This document shows positions 1 through 8,000 of a stretch of DNA of 64,000 nt, piece by piece. The notes below the pieces were generated by a model. The model was given only the letters and a program-made list of their open reading frames with translations, made no database searches and had not been told where the DNA came from. Source of the stretch: Cohnella rhizoplanae. GTDB lineage: Bacteria; Bacillota; Bacilli; Paenibacillales; Paenibacillaceae. A program made the position numbers and the translations under genes. The stretch lies in the NCBI RefSeq assembly GCF_948329515.1, contig NZ_CAOJCN010000001.1, positions 492,776-556,775 on the forward strand, read 5' to 3'. Numbering within the stretch: the stretch's first letter is position 1; every line of letters starts with the position of its first letter.

Positions 1-54
1 GCAACCGCCGCGGCCGTCATAAGTCTTGGTCAAGTCCGCCGTATCGATCATCAT
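1..54 (-). CDS. ABC transporter ATP-binding protein, N-terminal fragment cut by window edge
   Basis: Eighteen codons on the minus strand begin with ATG at 54 and read MMIDTADLTKTYDGRGGC before the window ends. The pattern I/L-x-x-L-T-K-x-Y is the usual opening beta strand of ABC ATPases, ahead of the Walker A loop, which lies outside the window. The start overlaps the stop of the anti-sigma gene in an ATGA arrangement, so the two are translationally coupled. The operon therefore reads sigma factor, anti-sigma factor, ABC ATPase, a common arrangement for ECF modules that control an export pump. Too little is visible to name a substrate. Confidence 0.6.
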   Translation of the reverse strand, partial: MMIDTADLTKTYDGRGGC

Positions 55-1310
55 GGGCGGATCAGCGCCTCCGCCGCCTGCCGGAAGCCGGAAGCCGCGG
101 AGAAATCCGCCGTGGCGACGCTAAGCAGGCCCATGCGGTCCCCGTCGAGCCATAGCAGGAAGCGCCTGGCGTCGCCCTCGGTCATGACCGCGTCGTATCC
201 GCCGAGCCGCAGGCTCTCGGTCGCGCCGTCGCGCGCCGGCACCGGCAGGGTGCTCTGCCAGTCGCCGATGGCGGCCAGCTTGGTCCGCAGGCTCTCCGGC
301 AGCACGGGCAGACCCAGGATCGCCTCGCGGACGACGGATGCGTCGATGCCGCCCTCGACGGTCAGCTCCGGCTTGCCGAACTGCAGCAGCCGCGCCGGCT
401 TGCCGGCCAAGGTGCCCTCCATGACGAAGCCGTCGGGGATGCGCAGCGTGATCGCTTTGCCGTCCGCCTCGGCCGGCAGGGTCGTGGCGCTGCCCAAGCG
501 GGTCAGCAGCCGATTGACCGCCTTCACGTTCAGGCGGAACGTGAGCGCCGTGGCCGGCTGGTAGGATGGGGCAGCGGGGCTGCCCAGCCGGAGCAGCGGG
601 ACGCCCAGCATCCGGTCCGCTTCCGCCCACGTCACGGTGCGCGCCTCGCCGCCGCCCGATTGGGTCAACGTGCCGTATTGAGCCAGGTCGAAGCTCCGGT
701 CCCCGTCTGGAGACCCGCGCTCGAGCAGGTTGGAGATAGCCGCCATGTCGTCCGTCGAGAGGCCGACGCCGACCACGTGCTGGATGCGGAAGGTATCCAG
801 CATCGCGGCCAGGGTCCGGTCCCCGAGCGGGGTGGCGATCAGCCCGGCGGCGACGGCGGCCGCGGCGATGCCGGCGGACCATCTCCGAAGCCGGCGCCTT
901 GCCGGCTTTTCCGTCCGCCAGCGGCCGCCGCCCGTCTCTTCCCGTCTCGCCGCGCCTGCAATCATAGGCGCCGGGCCGGCCGCGGCGGCTGGAGCCGCCT
1001 GCGGCGCACCGTTTGCATGTGTCCGATTCATCGTGACCGCACCATCCTTCTCCGTATTATCCGGCTTCCCATACGTACTAGCCTGCATCGTACCAGCCTG
1101 CATCGTACCCGCCCCGTTGACGACCGCCTCGTTGTTACCAGCCTCGTTCGTTACGGCCCCGATTCCGGTTCCGTCCGAACGCCGATCGGTCTCGGCTTGC
1201 CTCCACAACGCGGGAACCGGCTCTCCGGCCGCCGCCCGCTCGAACCGCTCCCAGGCCCGATCCGTATCAAAGACCGGCTTCCCGTCGGTCCGCTTCTCCT
1301 CGTAAGCCAT
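51..1310 (-). CDS. membrane-anchored anti-sigma factor
   Basis: This 419-residue protein has a charged, low-complexity cytoplasmic N-terminus of about 140 residues, one hydrophobic segment near residues 145-168 (RRWSAGIAAAAVAAGL) and a long extracytoplasmic C-terminal region. That is the layout of anti-sigma factors encoded next to ECF sigma genes, where the cytoplasmic part would hold the sigma factor inactive. A short AGTMQ-type tandem repeat lies in the linker near residues 67-78. The ATG at 1310 follows an AGGAGGAGG ribosome binding site and lies 44 bases inside the sigma gene. I do not recognise the extracellular domain. The call rests on topology and on the partner gene. Confidence 0.7.
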   Translation of the reverse strand: MAYEEKRTDGKPVFDTDRAWERFERAAAGEPVPALWRQAETDRRSDGTGIGAVTNEAGNNEAVVNGAGTMQAGTMQASTYGKPDNTEKDGAVTMNRTHANGAPQAAPAAAAGPAPMIAGAARREETGGGRWRTEKPARRRLRRWSAGIAAAAVAAGLIATPLGDRTLAAMLDTFRIQHVVGVGLSTDDMAAISNLLERGSPDGDRSFDLAQYGTLTQSGGGEARTVTWAEADRMLGVPLLRLGSPAAPSYQPATALTFRLNVKAVNRLLTRLGSATTLPAEADGKAITLRIPDGFVMEGTLAGKPARLLQFGKPELTVEGGIDASVVREAILGLPVLPESLRTKLAAIGDWQSTLPVPARDGATESLRLGGYDAVMTEGDARRFLLWLDGDRMGLLSVATADFSAASGFRQAAEALIRP

Positions 1311-1836
1311 CGTGCCGATCCTCCTCCTGCCCGTATTTCTTTTTCAGCCGTTCCTCCGCCCGGGCGAGCAGCGTGCCGACGATCTTGGGGTTGACCGCAA
1401 GCCGGCCGGCGATCTCCTCGTAGCTGTACCCTTCCTCCCGCAGCAGCAGGGCGGTCCGGTCCCGGTCCGACAGCTTCTGCAGCACCGTCCGGACCACGTC
1501 GATCTCCCACTCGCGGATGACCTCCGTCTCTCCCGATGGGACGGCGCCTTCCGACCAAGCCGCGACGCGCGCGGTTTCCTTCTCCAATAACGCCTTGCCC
1601 GACGACCGTTGCCTGAGGTAATCGTAGCCGATCCGGGTCAGCACCCGGTGCAGCCAGGCGCCGGAGGCCTCCAGCCGTTCCGGAGGGTTCCGGTAGAGCC
1701 GCAGGAATACCTCCTGGGCCAGATCCTCCGCCGCCGCGTAATCGCCGGTCAGTGCATAGAGCTTCCGCGCCACCCCGGGGTAATGCTCCCGGAACAAGCG
1801 CTGGAACAGCTCGGGTATCCGTGCGCCTTCCTCCAT
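1267..1836 (-). CDS. ECF-type RNA polymerase sigma factor
   Basis: The 189-residue protein has the two conserved sigma-70 regions of ECF factors: region 2 near residues 28-75 (DYAAAEDLAQEVFLRLYR, then WLHRVLTRIGYDYLR) and region 4 near residues 120-165 (LLLREEGYSYEEIAGRL, then RAEERLKKKYG). It would direct RNA polymerase to its own regulon, probably including this operon. The ATG at 1836 is preferred over an upstream in-frame start because AGGGGGAG lies about ten bases before it. It overlaps the anti-sigma gene, which implies coupled expression. The inducing signal cannot be read from sequence. Confidence 0.88.
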   Translation of the reverse strand: MEEGARIPELFQRLFREHYPGVARKLYALTGDYAAAEDLAQEVFLRLYRNPPERLEASGAWLHRVLTRIGYDYLRQRSSGKALLEKETARVAAWSEGAVPSGETEVIREWEIDVVRTVLQKLSDRDRTALLLREEGYSYEEIAGRLAVNPKIVGTLLARAEERLKKKYGQEEDRHDGLRGEADRREAGL

Positions 1837-1933
1837 GTTGCAGCCGCTCCCCCTTTCGATGGTAAGACGGGTACCGGACCGGTTTTGTAGCAGGGTCGAC
1901 AAACCATTTCTCCCCCGAAGCCGGCTCCATGCG

Positions 1934-1966
1934 AAAAAATAAGCTTCCGGAGCGATCCGGAAGCTT
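1934..1966 (-). terminator. intrinsic terminator of the yedE-tusA operon
   Basis: A perfect 11-base-pair inverted repeat (AAGCTTCCGGA, 4-base loop, TCCGGAAGCTT) is followed on the minus strand by ATTTTTT. It sits 11 bases past the stop of the TusA-like gene and separates that operon from the sigma operon. Confidence 0.92.
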
Positions 1967-1976
1967 GCGGCGCCTG

Positions 1977-2204
1977 TCAGGCTTTAATGAGAAAGATCAT
2001 GTCGCGGCCGTTTTTTTCGGGCTCCCGCGCCAGCTCGTAGCCGTGCTTGACGACCTCCTCCGGCACGTTGCGGTAGGCTGCGGGACAATCGACGATGACC
2101 TGCAGCAGCTGTCCACGGCTCATATCCTTAAGGGTCTCCAACGTATAAATGACGGGATAAGGACAAGATTCGCCCCGAATATCCAGCGTATAATCAGCGG
2201 ACAC
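1977..2204 (-). CDS. TusA/YeeD-family sulfur carrier protein
   Basis: This 75-residue protein carries the hallmark CPYP motif (residues 14-17, in RGESCPYPVIYTL) of the TusA/SirA/YeeD family. The cysteine carries a persulfide sulfur in this family. It overlaps the preceding transporter gene by 11 bases. YeeD-type members fused to or encoded beside YeeE-type membrane proteins take part in thiosulfate uptake, so sulfur from imported thiosulfate is the most likely cargo. A role with selenium, as proposed for some YedE/YedF pairs, is the alternative. Its terminator follows immediately. Confidence 0.88.
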   Translation of the reverse strand: MSADYTLDIRGESCPYPVIYTLETLKDMSRGQLLQVIVDCPAAYRNVPEEVVKHGYELAREPEKNGRDMIFLIKA

Positions 2205-3417
2205 GTTTCATTCCCCCTTTTTTGAAGTCGGGTCTCCCCAGACCTTCGCCGAAGCGATAGTTCTTCTGCATATAGACCGCGACCGCGAAGGCCGCGGCCA
2301 GCACGAACAGCGTGGCGAAGAGGGCGAAGCCGGGGCCGATCTCGGTCAGCAGGTTGATCTTCGCGCCGCTCGCGACGAGCGCGTCATATACGCCCATGTG
2401 GTCCCACGCGTAGGCGAGGGCGGTGGCGCCGACGATATTCCCGACGAAGACGGGGAGGAAGACGATCTGGCCTTCCATCAGCCGGTACATCATGCCGGTC
2501 TCGCAGCCCGCGGCCATGACGATTCCGACGCCGAACAGGAGGCCGCCGACGAACGTGCTCGGCGCGGCCATCTTGGTCACCGGATCGAGTCCGTAGGTCT
2601 CGATGACGATCAGGGTCGCGACCGAGCTGATCGCCATGCCGACGAGGATCGCCTTGGTCATCGTCGCGCGGCCGCTGATCCACAGGTCGCGGAAGGCCGA
2701 GGTGAAGCAGATCTGGCCTCTCTCGATCAGAATGCCGAACAAGGCGCCGAACAGGGCGGCGACGCCCAGCATGCGATGGCCGGTCACGAAAAAGTAAACG
2801 ATCAACGCGCCGTATGCCACCGCCGCGACGATGCCGACGACCGGCTGTACCTTCCTTGATCTCGCGCGAAGCGGCGTGACCGAGCCCTTGGTAAGCAGGG
2901 GCTTGCCCTTCCACCAACGCGCGGAGATCAGCTTCGCCCCCGCATACGTCCCGATGCCGGTCGCCAGCATGAAGATCCACGAGTGGAGCGAGAACTGGGG
3001 GACGCCCGTAAAAAAGGCGGCCAGGTTGCAGCCGAGGGCGAGCCGCGCGCCGAAGCCCGCGACGATGCCGCCGGCGAAGCCCTGTACCCAGCGGCGTTTC
3101 TGCCGCGGCACGCGAATCTTGAAGTTGTTGTTCAGCAGGATCATGATCAGCGCGCCGGCGAACATGCCCCATACGATCCAGCCGTCCGTGCGCGTCCAGG
3201 TCGTTCCCTTCATGCCGATCAGCTGATAATAGCTCCAGTCCGATATGTCCGTGCCGAACAGCTCGAGAATATGGCCGCCGAGCCGCGTGAATTCGCCGGT
3301 TACGGCCCATACGGTCTTCGTTATGCCGAAATACGCGGCGCTCAGAATCCCCGCGAGAGCCATCGCCATATAAGGGCTCCAATAACTTAACACCCATTTT
3401 TTATAAAAACCGCTCAT
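2194..3417 (-). CDS. YeeE/YedE-family (TsuA-like) membrane transporter
   Basis: The 407-residue integral membrane protein has about ten hydrophobic segments and the conserved glycine- and cysteine-containing loops of the YeeE/YedE family: GARLALGCNLAAF near residues 122-134, GQICFTSAFRDLW near 234-246 and VMAAGCETGMMYR near 301-313. In thiosulfate transporters of this family such cysteines pass thiosulfate through the membrane. The adjacent TusA-like carrier supports sulfur import. An AAAGAGG ribosome binding site precedes the ATG. The upstream gap of about 190 bases is shared with a divergent hydrolase gene. Substrate assignment (thiosulfate rather than selenium compounds) is inference. Confidence 0.85.
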   Translation of the reverse strand: MSGFYKKWVLSYWSPYMAMALAGILSAAYFGITKTVWAVTGEFTRLGGHILELFGTDISDWSYYQLIGMKGTTWTRTDGWIVWGMFAGALIMILLNNNFKIRVPRQKRRWVQGFAGGIVAGFGARLALGCNLAAFFTGVPQFSLHSWIFMLATGIGTYAGAKLISARWWKGKPLLTKGSVTPLRARSRKVQPVVGIVAAVAYGALIVYFFVTGHRMLGVAALFGALFGILIERGQICFTSAFRDLWISGRATMTKAILVGMAISSVATLIVIETYGLDPVTKMAAPSTFVGGLLFGVGIVMAAGCETGMMYRLMEGQIVFLPVFVGNIVGATALAYAWDHMGVYDALVASGAKINLLTEIGPGFALFATLFVLAAAFAVAVYMQKNYRFGEGLGRPDFKKGGMKRVR

Positions 3418-3611
3418 CTTGTACCCAAACCTCTTTCAATCTAGATTTCTGCCTCGATTCCCGACTCTCATATTACTACAACTCTGCATACGGTATATAG
3501 CAAAGTATATCAAAAATAGTTATATACAATCGATAGATACCAAAATTTGGGGTCACTAAAAAGGAGTTATATGCCGATATACGGTATAAATGAATATATA
3601 TAAGGAGGTTT
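3418..3611. promoter_or_regulatory. AT-rich divergent promoter region
   Basis: These 194 bases are far more AT-rich than the surroundings and lie between two divergent genes. Two copies of ATACGGTATA occur at 3488-3497 and 3579-3588. The second sits in a perfect TATAC-G-GTATA inverted repeat (3578-3588), so both may be protein-binding sites. No convincing -35/-10 pair could be fixed for either gene. Confidence 0.45.
3571..3603 (+). CDS. possible 10-codon leader peptide upstream of the hydrolase gene
   Basis: An ATG at 3571 follows AAGGAG (3561-3566) and reads MPIYGINEYI before a TAA at 3601-3603. The stop codon touches the AAGGAGG (3602-3608) that serves the hydrolase gene. A short, well-initiated frame ending in the next ribosome binding site could couple translation of the two. 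It may equally be chance in an AT-rich spacer that also contains an inverted repeat. Confidence 0.3.
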   Translation: MPIYGINEYI

Positions 3612-6095
3612 ATGATGAAAATAACATATAAATGGAAATTAAGGGTGTGGATGTCGATTCTGTCGGCGGCTATCATTACCGTGTCCTTGCCTCCCGCAGG
3701 CAGCGCTTACGGGGAAGAAGCGGCGCTTCGAACGGGAAACTATTATTACAGCATCACGCCCGATGCGGGCAGCTCTCCCGACCGCGTCACGACGACCGGC
3801 TTGGTCTCCTCCGCGAACGGCGTGCTGTTCGACGGCTCGAACGCCACGTACGCCGCCTGGATGGGAAGCGGGACGTCCTATTCGACCGTGCGCGTCGTCA
3901 TCGATCTGCTCAAGGATTACCCGCTCGACCGGATTCGCGTCGTGCTCGATTCGCCCAATAAATACTGGGGCTTCAAGGACATGACCGTGAAATACCGTCC
4001 GGAGTCGGCGCGCGGCTACTACATCGCCGACAGGCACGTGAGGTCCGGTACCGACCTGGCCTACGCGGTAAACGTGCCGATGGGGGACCAGAGGGCCCGG
4101 TTCGTCATCCTGGAGGTCAAGCGGACGCAGGCTTACCAGCATATCCCGCTTGTCGAGGTGGAAGTGTACAGGGGCGCCGGCGAAGTCTCCTTGACTGCGG
4201 GCGTCGCGCTGACTCCGACGCAGATGAAGGCGGAGCTGGCCAAGGATGCCCTGATGGTCGACCCGTACGGACAGTGGATGAGCGAGACCTGGACGGGCAA
4301 GGTCGCTTCCGACGCCCAGCTGCAGCAGGAATACGCGAACGAGGCGAGTCAGCTTGCGGGCGTAACGCTGGACCAGACCCGATACGATGCGTACGGCGGA
4401 ATCAAGAGCAAAGGAAAATACGCGGCCACCGGATTTTTCCGGCTGCAAAAGCTGGACGGGCGGTGGTGGTTCATCACGCCGGACGGATATCCATTCATTA
4501 TGAAGGGCGTGGACGCCGCGAGCCTATGGGAATCCGGCTATAAGACGCCGCTCCTCAAAGCCGACGGCACGACGAGAGAAATTTTCGGGGAGCTGCCGGA
4601 TCGCACCCGCTACTCGCCGGCTTACACCAACGACGCGGACGGGCAGTACGTAAGCTTTCTCGTCGCGAACGTCATGAAAAAATACGGAACCGACTATGAG
4701 ACCAAATGGGAGTCGATCACCAAAAAGCGGCTGATCGATTGGGGCTTCAACGCCTTCACCAAATGGACCAAGCCGAAAAATATCGCGTTTCCGTATATTC
4801 AAGTGCTTCAGGACCCTGCGACGCTGAGAAGAATCCAGTGGACGTACGACGTCTTCGATCCGCAGAGCGCGACCGTCATCGAGAACGCGTTAAAAGCCCA
4901 GCTTCAAGCCGCGAAGGCGAGCAATTGGCTGATTGGCTACACTTACGACAACGAAGCGGGCTGGAACGACGAGATCGTGAAGCAGGTGCTGGCGTACACC
5001 TCAAGCTCGCCGGCGAAAAGCGCGTTCGTCGACTTCATGGCGCCGAGGTACAACAACGATCTCGGCGCCGTCAACCGGCTGCTGGGCACGAACGCCGCCT
5101 CGTTCGCCGCGCTGAAGGATGTACCGATCGACATGTCCAAGGTTCCCGGCATCGACGTATCGGAGTATATCCGGCTCGCCTCCGACAAGTATTATTCAAT
5201 GATCCAAACCATCATCCGCAAATACGACCCGAATCACCTGTTCCTCGGGACGTCCGTCGTGCCGACCTGGCGGACGAGTCTGGATTGGGATCAGGGGGCC
5301 ATGCCGTACGTCGACGCGTTCTCCGTGGACAGCTATACGCGGGATAACGCCTGGATATCCAGATACGAGGCTTACGGCAAGCCGCTGCTGAACCAGGAAT
5401 ATTCGTTCGGCGCCTCTATGCGGGGACTGTCCTACATCAGCGCGCCGACCAAGACGGACACCGTCGCGGAGAGAGGCGCGGCCTTTCAGACCTTCATCGA
5501 GAGCCAAGCGTCCCATCCGCTGTTCGTCGGTTCGGGCTGGTACGCCTACTACGATCAGCCGGTCACGGGGAGGCCGGACGGCGAGAGTTACAATACGGGA
5601 CTCGTGAACCAGCAGGATCAGCCTTACAAGGAGATGGTCGGCATCATGAAGAGCGTGCACGCGGGGGTGGAGAACGTGCATGCCGGCGCCTCTGCCGCGC
5701 TCTTGCCCGCGCCCGCGCCGCTAACGGTCGAAGCCGAGAAATTCGCCGCGCAGACGGGAATCTCGACGTTGACCGCCGCGACGGGCGGCCAGCATCTCGG
5801 CTCGTTGCAGCCCGGCGATTGGGTCGCTTATGCCAACGTCGATCTGACGGGGATGAGCAAGATCGAGCTCAAGGCGGCCTCGGTCAAAGCGGGTACCGTA
5901 CGGGTCAGAACCGGCGGCCCGAAGGGCGCCGTCATCGGCACGCTGAGCGTCGCTGCCACGGGCGGGCTGGACAAGTGGACGACGTTCCAGGCGGCTCTGA
6001 CGCCTACCGCGGGCCTGCAGAATATATACCTTACGTTCGAGAACGCGGACGGCGGCGAAGTCGGCCTTATCGACCAATTCCGCCTTTATTTCTAA
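3612..6095 (+). CDS. secreted agarase-like glycoside hydrolase with discoidin-like and CBM6-like domains
   Basis: The 827-residue protein starts with a signal peptide (KLRVWMSILSAAIITVSLPPAGSA). Residues of roughly 50-195 look like a discoidin/F5-8C carbohydrate-binding fold. The catalytic region, about 265-690, has RWWFITPDGYPFIMKGVD and a TIM-barrel pattern resembling GH50-type beta-agarases, with the candidate acid/base Glu448 in YDNEAG and the candidate nucleophile Glu596 in NQEYSF. Residues 704-827 (VEAEKF, GDWVAY, LIDQFRLY) resemble a CBM6 module. It probably attacks a galactan or related polysaccharide outside the cell. The ATG at 3612 has AAGGAGG three bases upstream, and a second in-frame ATG follows directly. 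A strong terminator ends the transcript. Exact family and substrate are inferred. Confidence 0.75.
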   Translation: MMKITYKWKLRVWMSILSAAIITVSLPPAGSAYGEEAALRTGNYYYSITPDAGSSPDRVTTTGLVSSANGVLFDGSNATYAAWMGSGTSYSTVRVVIDLLKDYPLDRIRVVLDSPNKYWGFKDMTVKYRPESARGYYIADRHVRSGTDLAYAVNVPMGDQRARFVILEVKRTQAYQHIPLVEVEVYRGAGEVSLTAGVALTPTQMKAELAKDALMVDPYGQWMSETWTGKVASDAQLQQEYANEASQLAGVTLDQTRYDAYGGIKSKGKYAATGFFRLQKLDGRWWFITPDGYPFIMKGVDAASLWESGYKTPLLKADGTTREIFGELPDRTRYSPAYTNDADGQYVSFLVANVMKKYGTDYETKWESITKKRLIDWGFNAFTKWTKPKNIAFPYIQVLQDPATLRRIQWTYDVFDPQSATVIENALKAQLQAAKASNWLIGYTYDNEAGWNDEIVKQVLAYTSSSPAKSAFVDFMAPRYNNDLGAVNRLLGTNAASFAALKDVPIDMSKVPGIDVSEYIRLASDKYYSMIQTIIRKYDPNHLFLGTSVVPTWRTSLDWDQGAMPYVDAFSVDSYTRDNAWISRYEAYGKPLLNQEYSFGASMRGLSYISAPTKTDTVAERGAAFQTFIESQASHPLFVGSGWYAYYDQPVTGRPDGESYNTGLVNQQDQPYKEMVGIMKSVHAGVENVHAGASAALLPAPAPLTVEAEKFAAQTGISTLTAATGGQHLGSLQPGDWVAYANVDLTGMSKIELKAASVKAGTVRVRTGGPKGAVIGTLSVAATGGLDKWTTFQAALTPTAGLQNIYLTFENADGGEVGLIDQFRLYF

Positions 6096-6110
6096 AATGC
6101 GGGTACGAGA

Positions 6111-6140
6111 CGGCTGCGCTGATCGCAGCCGTTTTTTTTT
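6111..6140 (+). terminator. intrinsic terminator after the glycoside hydrolase gene
   Basis: The stem CGGCTGCG / CGCAGCCG with a 5-base loop is followed by nine T residues, 15 bases after the stop codon. Confidence 0.95.
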
Positions 6141-6147
6141 CTTGCGG

Positions 6148-6205
6148 TTGACTGTAGAGCCGATCGGTAGTATGCTTACGACATTAGAATGAACGTTCGA
6201 TTTAA
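6148..6205 (+). promoter_or_regulatory. sigma-A promoter and TetR operator of the tetR gene
   Basis: TTGACT (6148-6153) and TATGCT (6171-6176) are separated by 17 bases. Just downstream, 6184-6205 is a 22-base imperfect palindrome beginning TTAGAATGAAC, with 8 of 11 positions symmetric. An almost identical element lies before the SDR gene at 6863-6884. Its place at the transcription start fits autorepression by the TetR protein. Confidence 0.75.
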
Positions 6206-6226
6206 TGTGAATGGAGGTGGCGCCGA

Positions 6227-6829
6227 ATGTTCGGCCGTTACAACAAGGTACAGCGCGCCGTGCTGGAGACGACGCTAGGCATCATTATCCGCAAGGAGCT
6301 GCAGGCTACGTCGATGGCGCTCATCGCCAAGGAATCCGGCGTATCGACGGGCAGCATCTATCATTATTTTCAAAGCAAGGAAGAGATCGTGAACGAGCTG
6401 TACAGGGCGATCGTCGCGTTTAACGGCGAATACGTCCGCGAGGGACTGACCCAAGGCGCGACGCTTCGCGAGAAGTTCGAGGCGGGGTGGCGACGGGTCG
6501 TCGACTTGGGCTTGAAGTATCCGGCGGGTTTTCAGTTCATCGAGCAATATTCGTTTTCGCCTTATATTTACGACGATGTCAGGCTAGCCGCGTATACCGG
6601 CGGGTGGTGCGAGCCGATGAACCGGCTGTACGCGGATGCGATCGCGCGCAAGCTGTTCGTCCCGATGAATCCGAAAATGATGGTGCAGATGCATTACGGG
6701 ACGTTCGTGTACCTGCTCAAAGCGAATCTGCACGAGATCTACGCGCTCGACGAAGACAGCATCGGAGAAGCGATCCGGTCCTGCTGGAACGCCGTACTTC
6801 TCCCGGAAGCGGCGGGTGCGCAGCTATAG
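6227..6829 (+). CDS. TetR/AcrR-family transcriptional regulator
   Basis: The 200-residue protein has the TetR helix-turn-helix at residues 30-50 (MALIAKESGVSTGSIYHYFQSKEEI) followed by a ligand-binding helical domain rich in aromatic residues. GGAGGTG precedes the ATG at 6227. The gene has its own promoter with a palindrome at the start site, and the same palindrome precedes the downstream dehydrogenase. The protein therefore probably represses both genes and is released by a small molecule that the dehydrogenase acts on. The ligand is unknown. Confidence 0.9.
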   Translation: MFGRYNKVQRAVLETTLGIIIRKELQATSMALIAKESGVSTGSIYHYFQSKEEIVNELYRAIVAFNGEYVREGLTQGATLREKFEAGWRRVVDLGLKYPAGFQFIEQYSFSPYIYDDVRLAAYTGGWCEPMNRLYADAIARKLFVPMNPKMMVQMHYGTFVYLLKANLHEIYALDEDSIGEAIRSCWNAVLLPEAAGAQL

Positions 6830-6862
6830 CGAGGCGGCTACCCCCGGTTTTTTTTGCAATAA

Positions 6863-6884
6863 TTAGAATGAACATTCGATCTAA
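6863..6884 (+). promoter_or_regulatory. second TetR operator, upstream of the SDR gene
   Basis: This 22-base element differs from the one at 6184-6205 at only three positions (TTAGAATGAAC is identical in the left half). It lies 19 bases before the SDR start codon. Repetition before both genes is good evidence for binding by the TetR protein encoded between them. Confidence 0.7.
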
Positions 6885-6902
6885 ACTGATGGAGGCTAAA
6901 AC

Positions 6903-7664
6903 ATGAGCATGAATATCGACGCGAGTAAGAAGGACAAAGTAGCGCTGGTGACGGGCGCAACGAGCGGGATCGGCAGGTCCACCGCCCTGCTGCTCGCTTC
7001 CGAAGGCGCGACGGTCGTCGTCGCCGCCCGCCGCGAAGAAAAGGGACGGCAGGTCGTCGAAGAAATCCGGGCGCTTGGCGGAGAAGCGGCGTTCCTGAAG
7101 ATGGACGTCGCAAACGAAGAGAGCGTCCGCGACGGCATCCGGTGGATCGTCGGCCGATACGGGAAGCTGGACCTCGCCGTGAACAACGCGGGGATCAGCA
7201 AGAGACCCGCGCCATTGATCGAGACCGATACGAAGGACCTGCAGGACGCGCTGCAAACGAACGTCGTCGGCCTCTTCGCCAGCATGAAGCACGAAGCGGC
7301 GGCCATGCTTAAGACCGGCGGCGGCGCCATCGTGAACGTGTCCTCGATCAACGGCCTCCGTCCAACCGATCGGTCGAGCGCCTACAGCGCATCCAAGTTC
7401 GCCGTCGAAGCGCTAACGAAGGTCGCCGCCAAGGAAATGGCCGGCCATAACATCCGGATCAACGCGATCGCGCCGGGGCCGACGAAGTCCGAGATCACGG
7501 AAGGGCTCGGCGAGGAACTCTTGGCAGGCTTCGCGCAGCTCATCCCGGCCAAGAGGATGGCCGAATCCGAAGAAATCGCCAAGGCGATCGCGTACCTGCT
7601 GTCGGATGACGCGGCCTTCGCGGTCGGCTCTACTTGGGTGATGGACGGCGGTTTAATCCTGTGA
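6903..7664 (+). CDS. short-chain dehydrogenase/reductase
   Basis: The 253-residue classical SDR shows the cofactor motif TGATSGIG near residues 18-25, NNAG near 97-100, the catalytic serine in NVSSING and the YxxxK pair in YSASK near 161-165. AARR after the second strand suggests NADP(H) preference. GGAGG lies seven bases before the ATG at 6903. It forms a small TetR-controlled unit with the upstream regulator, so it probably reduces a toxic carbonyl or modifies a regulator ligand. The substrate is not predictable. No terminator is obvious after it. Confidence 0.88.
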   Translation: MSMNIDASKKDKVALVTGATSGIGRSTALLLASEGATVVVAARREEKGRQVVEEIRALGGEAAFLKMDVANEESVRDGIRWIVGRYGKLDLAVNNAGISKRPAPLIETDTKDLQDALQTNVVGLFASMKHEAAAMLKTGGGAIVNVSSINGLRPTDRSSAYSASKFAVEALTKVAAKEMAGHNIRINAIAPGPTKSEITEGLGEELLAGFAQLIPAKRMAESEEIAKAIAYLLSDDAAFAVGSTWVMDGGLIL

Positions 7665-7712
7665 GGATCAAGTCGCGATGACCCGCGCTGCGAAGCTTCG
7701 ACATGCAAATGC

Positions 7713-7740
7713 TGGACAGAATCCGATGTTCTGCTATAAT
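7713..7740 (+). promoter_or_regulatory. promoter of the thiamine transport operon
   Basis: TGGACA (7713-7718) and a perfect extended -10, TGC-TATAAT (TATAAT at 7735-7740), are separated by 16 bases. The promoter lies 47 bases before the riboswitch aptamer. Confidence 0.75.
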
Positions 7741-7786
7741 GAGAGACGTTATCGATCCATGCCAAGCACGACGACAATCGAACAAA

Positions 7787-7885
7787 CCCCGGGGGAGCTG
7801 GAGATAGGCCGGCTGAGAGTGCATCCCGCTTTTTAAGATGCAGACCCTTGAACCTGATCTGGTTAGGACCAGCGTAGGGAGGCGG
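7787..7885 (+). promoter_or_regulatory. TPP (THI-box) riboswitch
   Basis: The conserved THI-box elements are all present: CCCCGGGGGAGC at the 5' end, GGCTGAGAG at about 7811-7819, ACCCTTGAACCTGATCTGG at about 7844-7862 and ACCAGCGTAGGGA at 7868-7880. The aptamer binds thiamine pyrophosphate. It is followed by a hairpin (7889-7907) and a strong terminator (7930-7958), so the switch most likely controls transcription read-through into the operon: transport genes are on only when TPP is low. GGAGGCG at the aptamer end can pair with the left arm of the terminator and could serve as an antiterminator. Confidence 0.97.
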
Positions 7886-7929
7886 GAAGCGCGAATGGGA
7901 TTCGCGCGTTTTGTCCATGTTTATTTAGG

Positions 7930-7958
7930 ACGCCCTCCGAATACGGGGGGCGTTTTTT
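7930..7958 (+). terminator. riboswitch-controlled terminator
   Basis: The stem ACGCCCTCC / GGGGGGCGT (one G-T pair) with a 6-base loop is followed by TTTTTT. It stands between the TPP aptamer and the first gene of the operon and is the expected expression platform. Confidence 0.93.
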
Positions 7959-8000
7959 GATTGCCGCGGACGAGGCGTCATAAGAGAGGGAGTAGAGGAA

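Noticed and set aside
3476..3676. 66-codon minus-strand frame in the AT-rich spacer
   Set aside because: It overlaps the start of the hydrolase gene, is made of Ile/Tyr/Asn codons expected in AT-rich DNA and has no initiation signal.
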